64,000 nt of DNA from Polytrichum commune (Eukaryota; Streptophyta; Polytrichopsida; Polytrichales; Polytrichaceae): contig OX485805.1 of the NCBI GenBank assembly GCA_950295325.1, positions 58,936,283-59,000,282 of the forward strand. Direction: 5' to 3'. The notes under the pieces were generated by a model. It made no database searches and was not told where the DNA came from. It saw only the letters and a program-made list of their open reading frames with translations. Made by a program: the position numbers and the translations under genes. Positions 63,373 through 64,000 of the stretch are shown here, piece after piece; the first letter of the stretch is position 1, and every line of letters starts with the position of its first letter.

Positions 63373-64000
63373 TTAGCCATCATTAACCAATAGTTTAGCC
63401 TTCCCTACATGGCCCAGGCTGTTCACAAGAGCCTTCCGGGTGCACACAGGGAACATATTCAGATGTAACACGCGTAACCGATAAAGCATATATGGGAAGC
63501 TCAGTTGGTCGCGGGCTGTGAAGTGCATCACTTCATTGAACCATGCACACATAAAATAGTTTGTGGCTGGTGTATGCTCCCTCACAATGACAGAAGCCTC
63601 TCCAAGAGCTTTGTGACCATCAAGACGAAAATCTTCGGGCATGCCTTCAGAGCGATACGCATCAAGTTGTTTAGCAACTTCCTCAGGTGTGGCTTTATGC
63701 TTCTGCACGATGGCAACACCTTCCTTGTACACACACTTCCGTGCTCCATGCTCTGATATAGCAAAATCAGCTTTTGGCCTCCACAAGAGAGCCTCCAACA
63801 CACCCATGGGATCTCTCCGAAACTGAGACTTTGAATCTGTCCATATACTGAACCGTGCATTTGGAAATAGCCGATGTCCCAACATTTTGGGAATTTTCCC
63901 ATTCTTCCGTTGGTCAGCGAAGGGCAAATTCCGAACAAGGACTACCCTCCATAGTCCTACCATGCGATCTTCCCCCACAATGTTACCAGCTTCCTCCTGT
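63373..64000 (-). CDS. DUF616 family protein (MUCI70/TOD1-like), 3' part only
   Basis: The frame is open from the window edge to a stop at 63373, giving about 208 residues of the C-terminal half. Motifs of the DUF616 glycosyltransferase-like family are clear: GLWRVVLVRNLPF, NGKIPKMLGHRLFPNARFSIW with a following acidic residue (TDSK, where plants usually have IDGK), DPMGVLEALLWR, EGMPEDFR, VIVREHTPATN and CAWFNEVMHFTARDQLSF. Arabidopsis MUCI70 acts in the Golgi on pectin synthesis, and TOD1 is reported as a ceramidase of the same family; which role applies here cannot be told. The missing N-terminal half would carry the signal anchor. The frame ends soon after NMFPVCTRKALV, consistent with a natural C-terminus. 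Confidence 0.88.
   Translation of the reverse strand, partial: QEEAGNIVGEDRMVGLWRVVLVRNLPFADQRKNGKIPKMLGHRLFPNARFSIWTDSKSQFRRDPMGVLEALLWRPKADFAISEHGARKCVYKEGVAIVQKHKATPEEVAKQLDAYRSEGMPEDFRLDGHKALGEASVIVREHTPATNYFMCAWFNEVMHFTARDQLSFPYMLYRLRVLHLNMFPVCTRKALVNSLGHVGKAKLLVNDG

Overview
The window looks like nuclear DNA of a non-flowering streptophyte with swimming sperm. It has many introns, short arrays of the plant telomere unit (TTTAGGG), a land-plant/charophyte DUF616 gene, an organelle-type RecA gene, and a complete gene for a DLEC1-type axonemal protein, a family flowering plants lack. A stonewort such as Chara is my best guess; mosses, lycophytes, ferns and cycads are not excluded.

Three host genes are supported. 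RECA (11498-15992, +, 14 exons, about 450 aa) carries an N-terminal extension that looks like a mitochondrial presequence. A DLEC1/FAP81-like gene (40160-60984, +, 20 exons; joined coding length 6261 nt, all phases compatible) encodes about 2086 aa with repeated MSP/ASH-type domains. A DUF616 (MUCI70/TOD1-like) gene runs off the right edge on the minus strand.

Most of the rest is mobile DNA. The main find is a roughly 16.6 kb element (17204-33824) with CACTA...TAGTG ends in a 22-bp terminal inverted repeat. On its left arm (minus strand) it carries a gene for an FCP1-like HAD phosphatase and a gene of about 1360 codons with a beta-class DNA-methyltransferase-like core. On its right arm (+) it carries a decayed gene of the DUF7869 type, my candidate transposase. 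Between and inside these lie 21 copies of a perfect or near-perfect dyad (GTTTGGGTCG, two variable bases, CGACCCAAAC) found nowhere else in the window. The end of a second, apparently identical copy, in inverted orientation, fills bases 1-1775, so RECA sits between two inverted element ends.

Nested or neighbouring elements are: a 1404-bp non-autonomous CACTA element (4126-5529, TSD cca) holding an AT-rich tandem array and a tRNA-derived SINE-like unit, inserted into a CCGGA-rich gag-like element (about 2100-7450); a 1147-bp hAT-like element with 8-bp TSD and a C-rich core (27427-28573) inside the large element; and a degenerate CAA/GAA-rich minisatellite (8225-9480). The rest (33825-40159, 60985-63372 and parts of 9.5-11.5 and 25-29.6 kb) is AT-rich sequence in which I recognise no gene.
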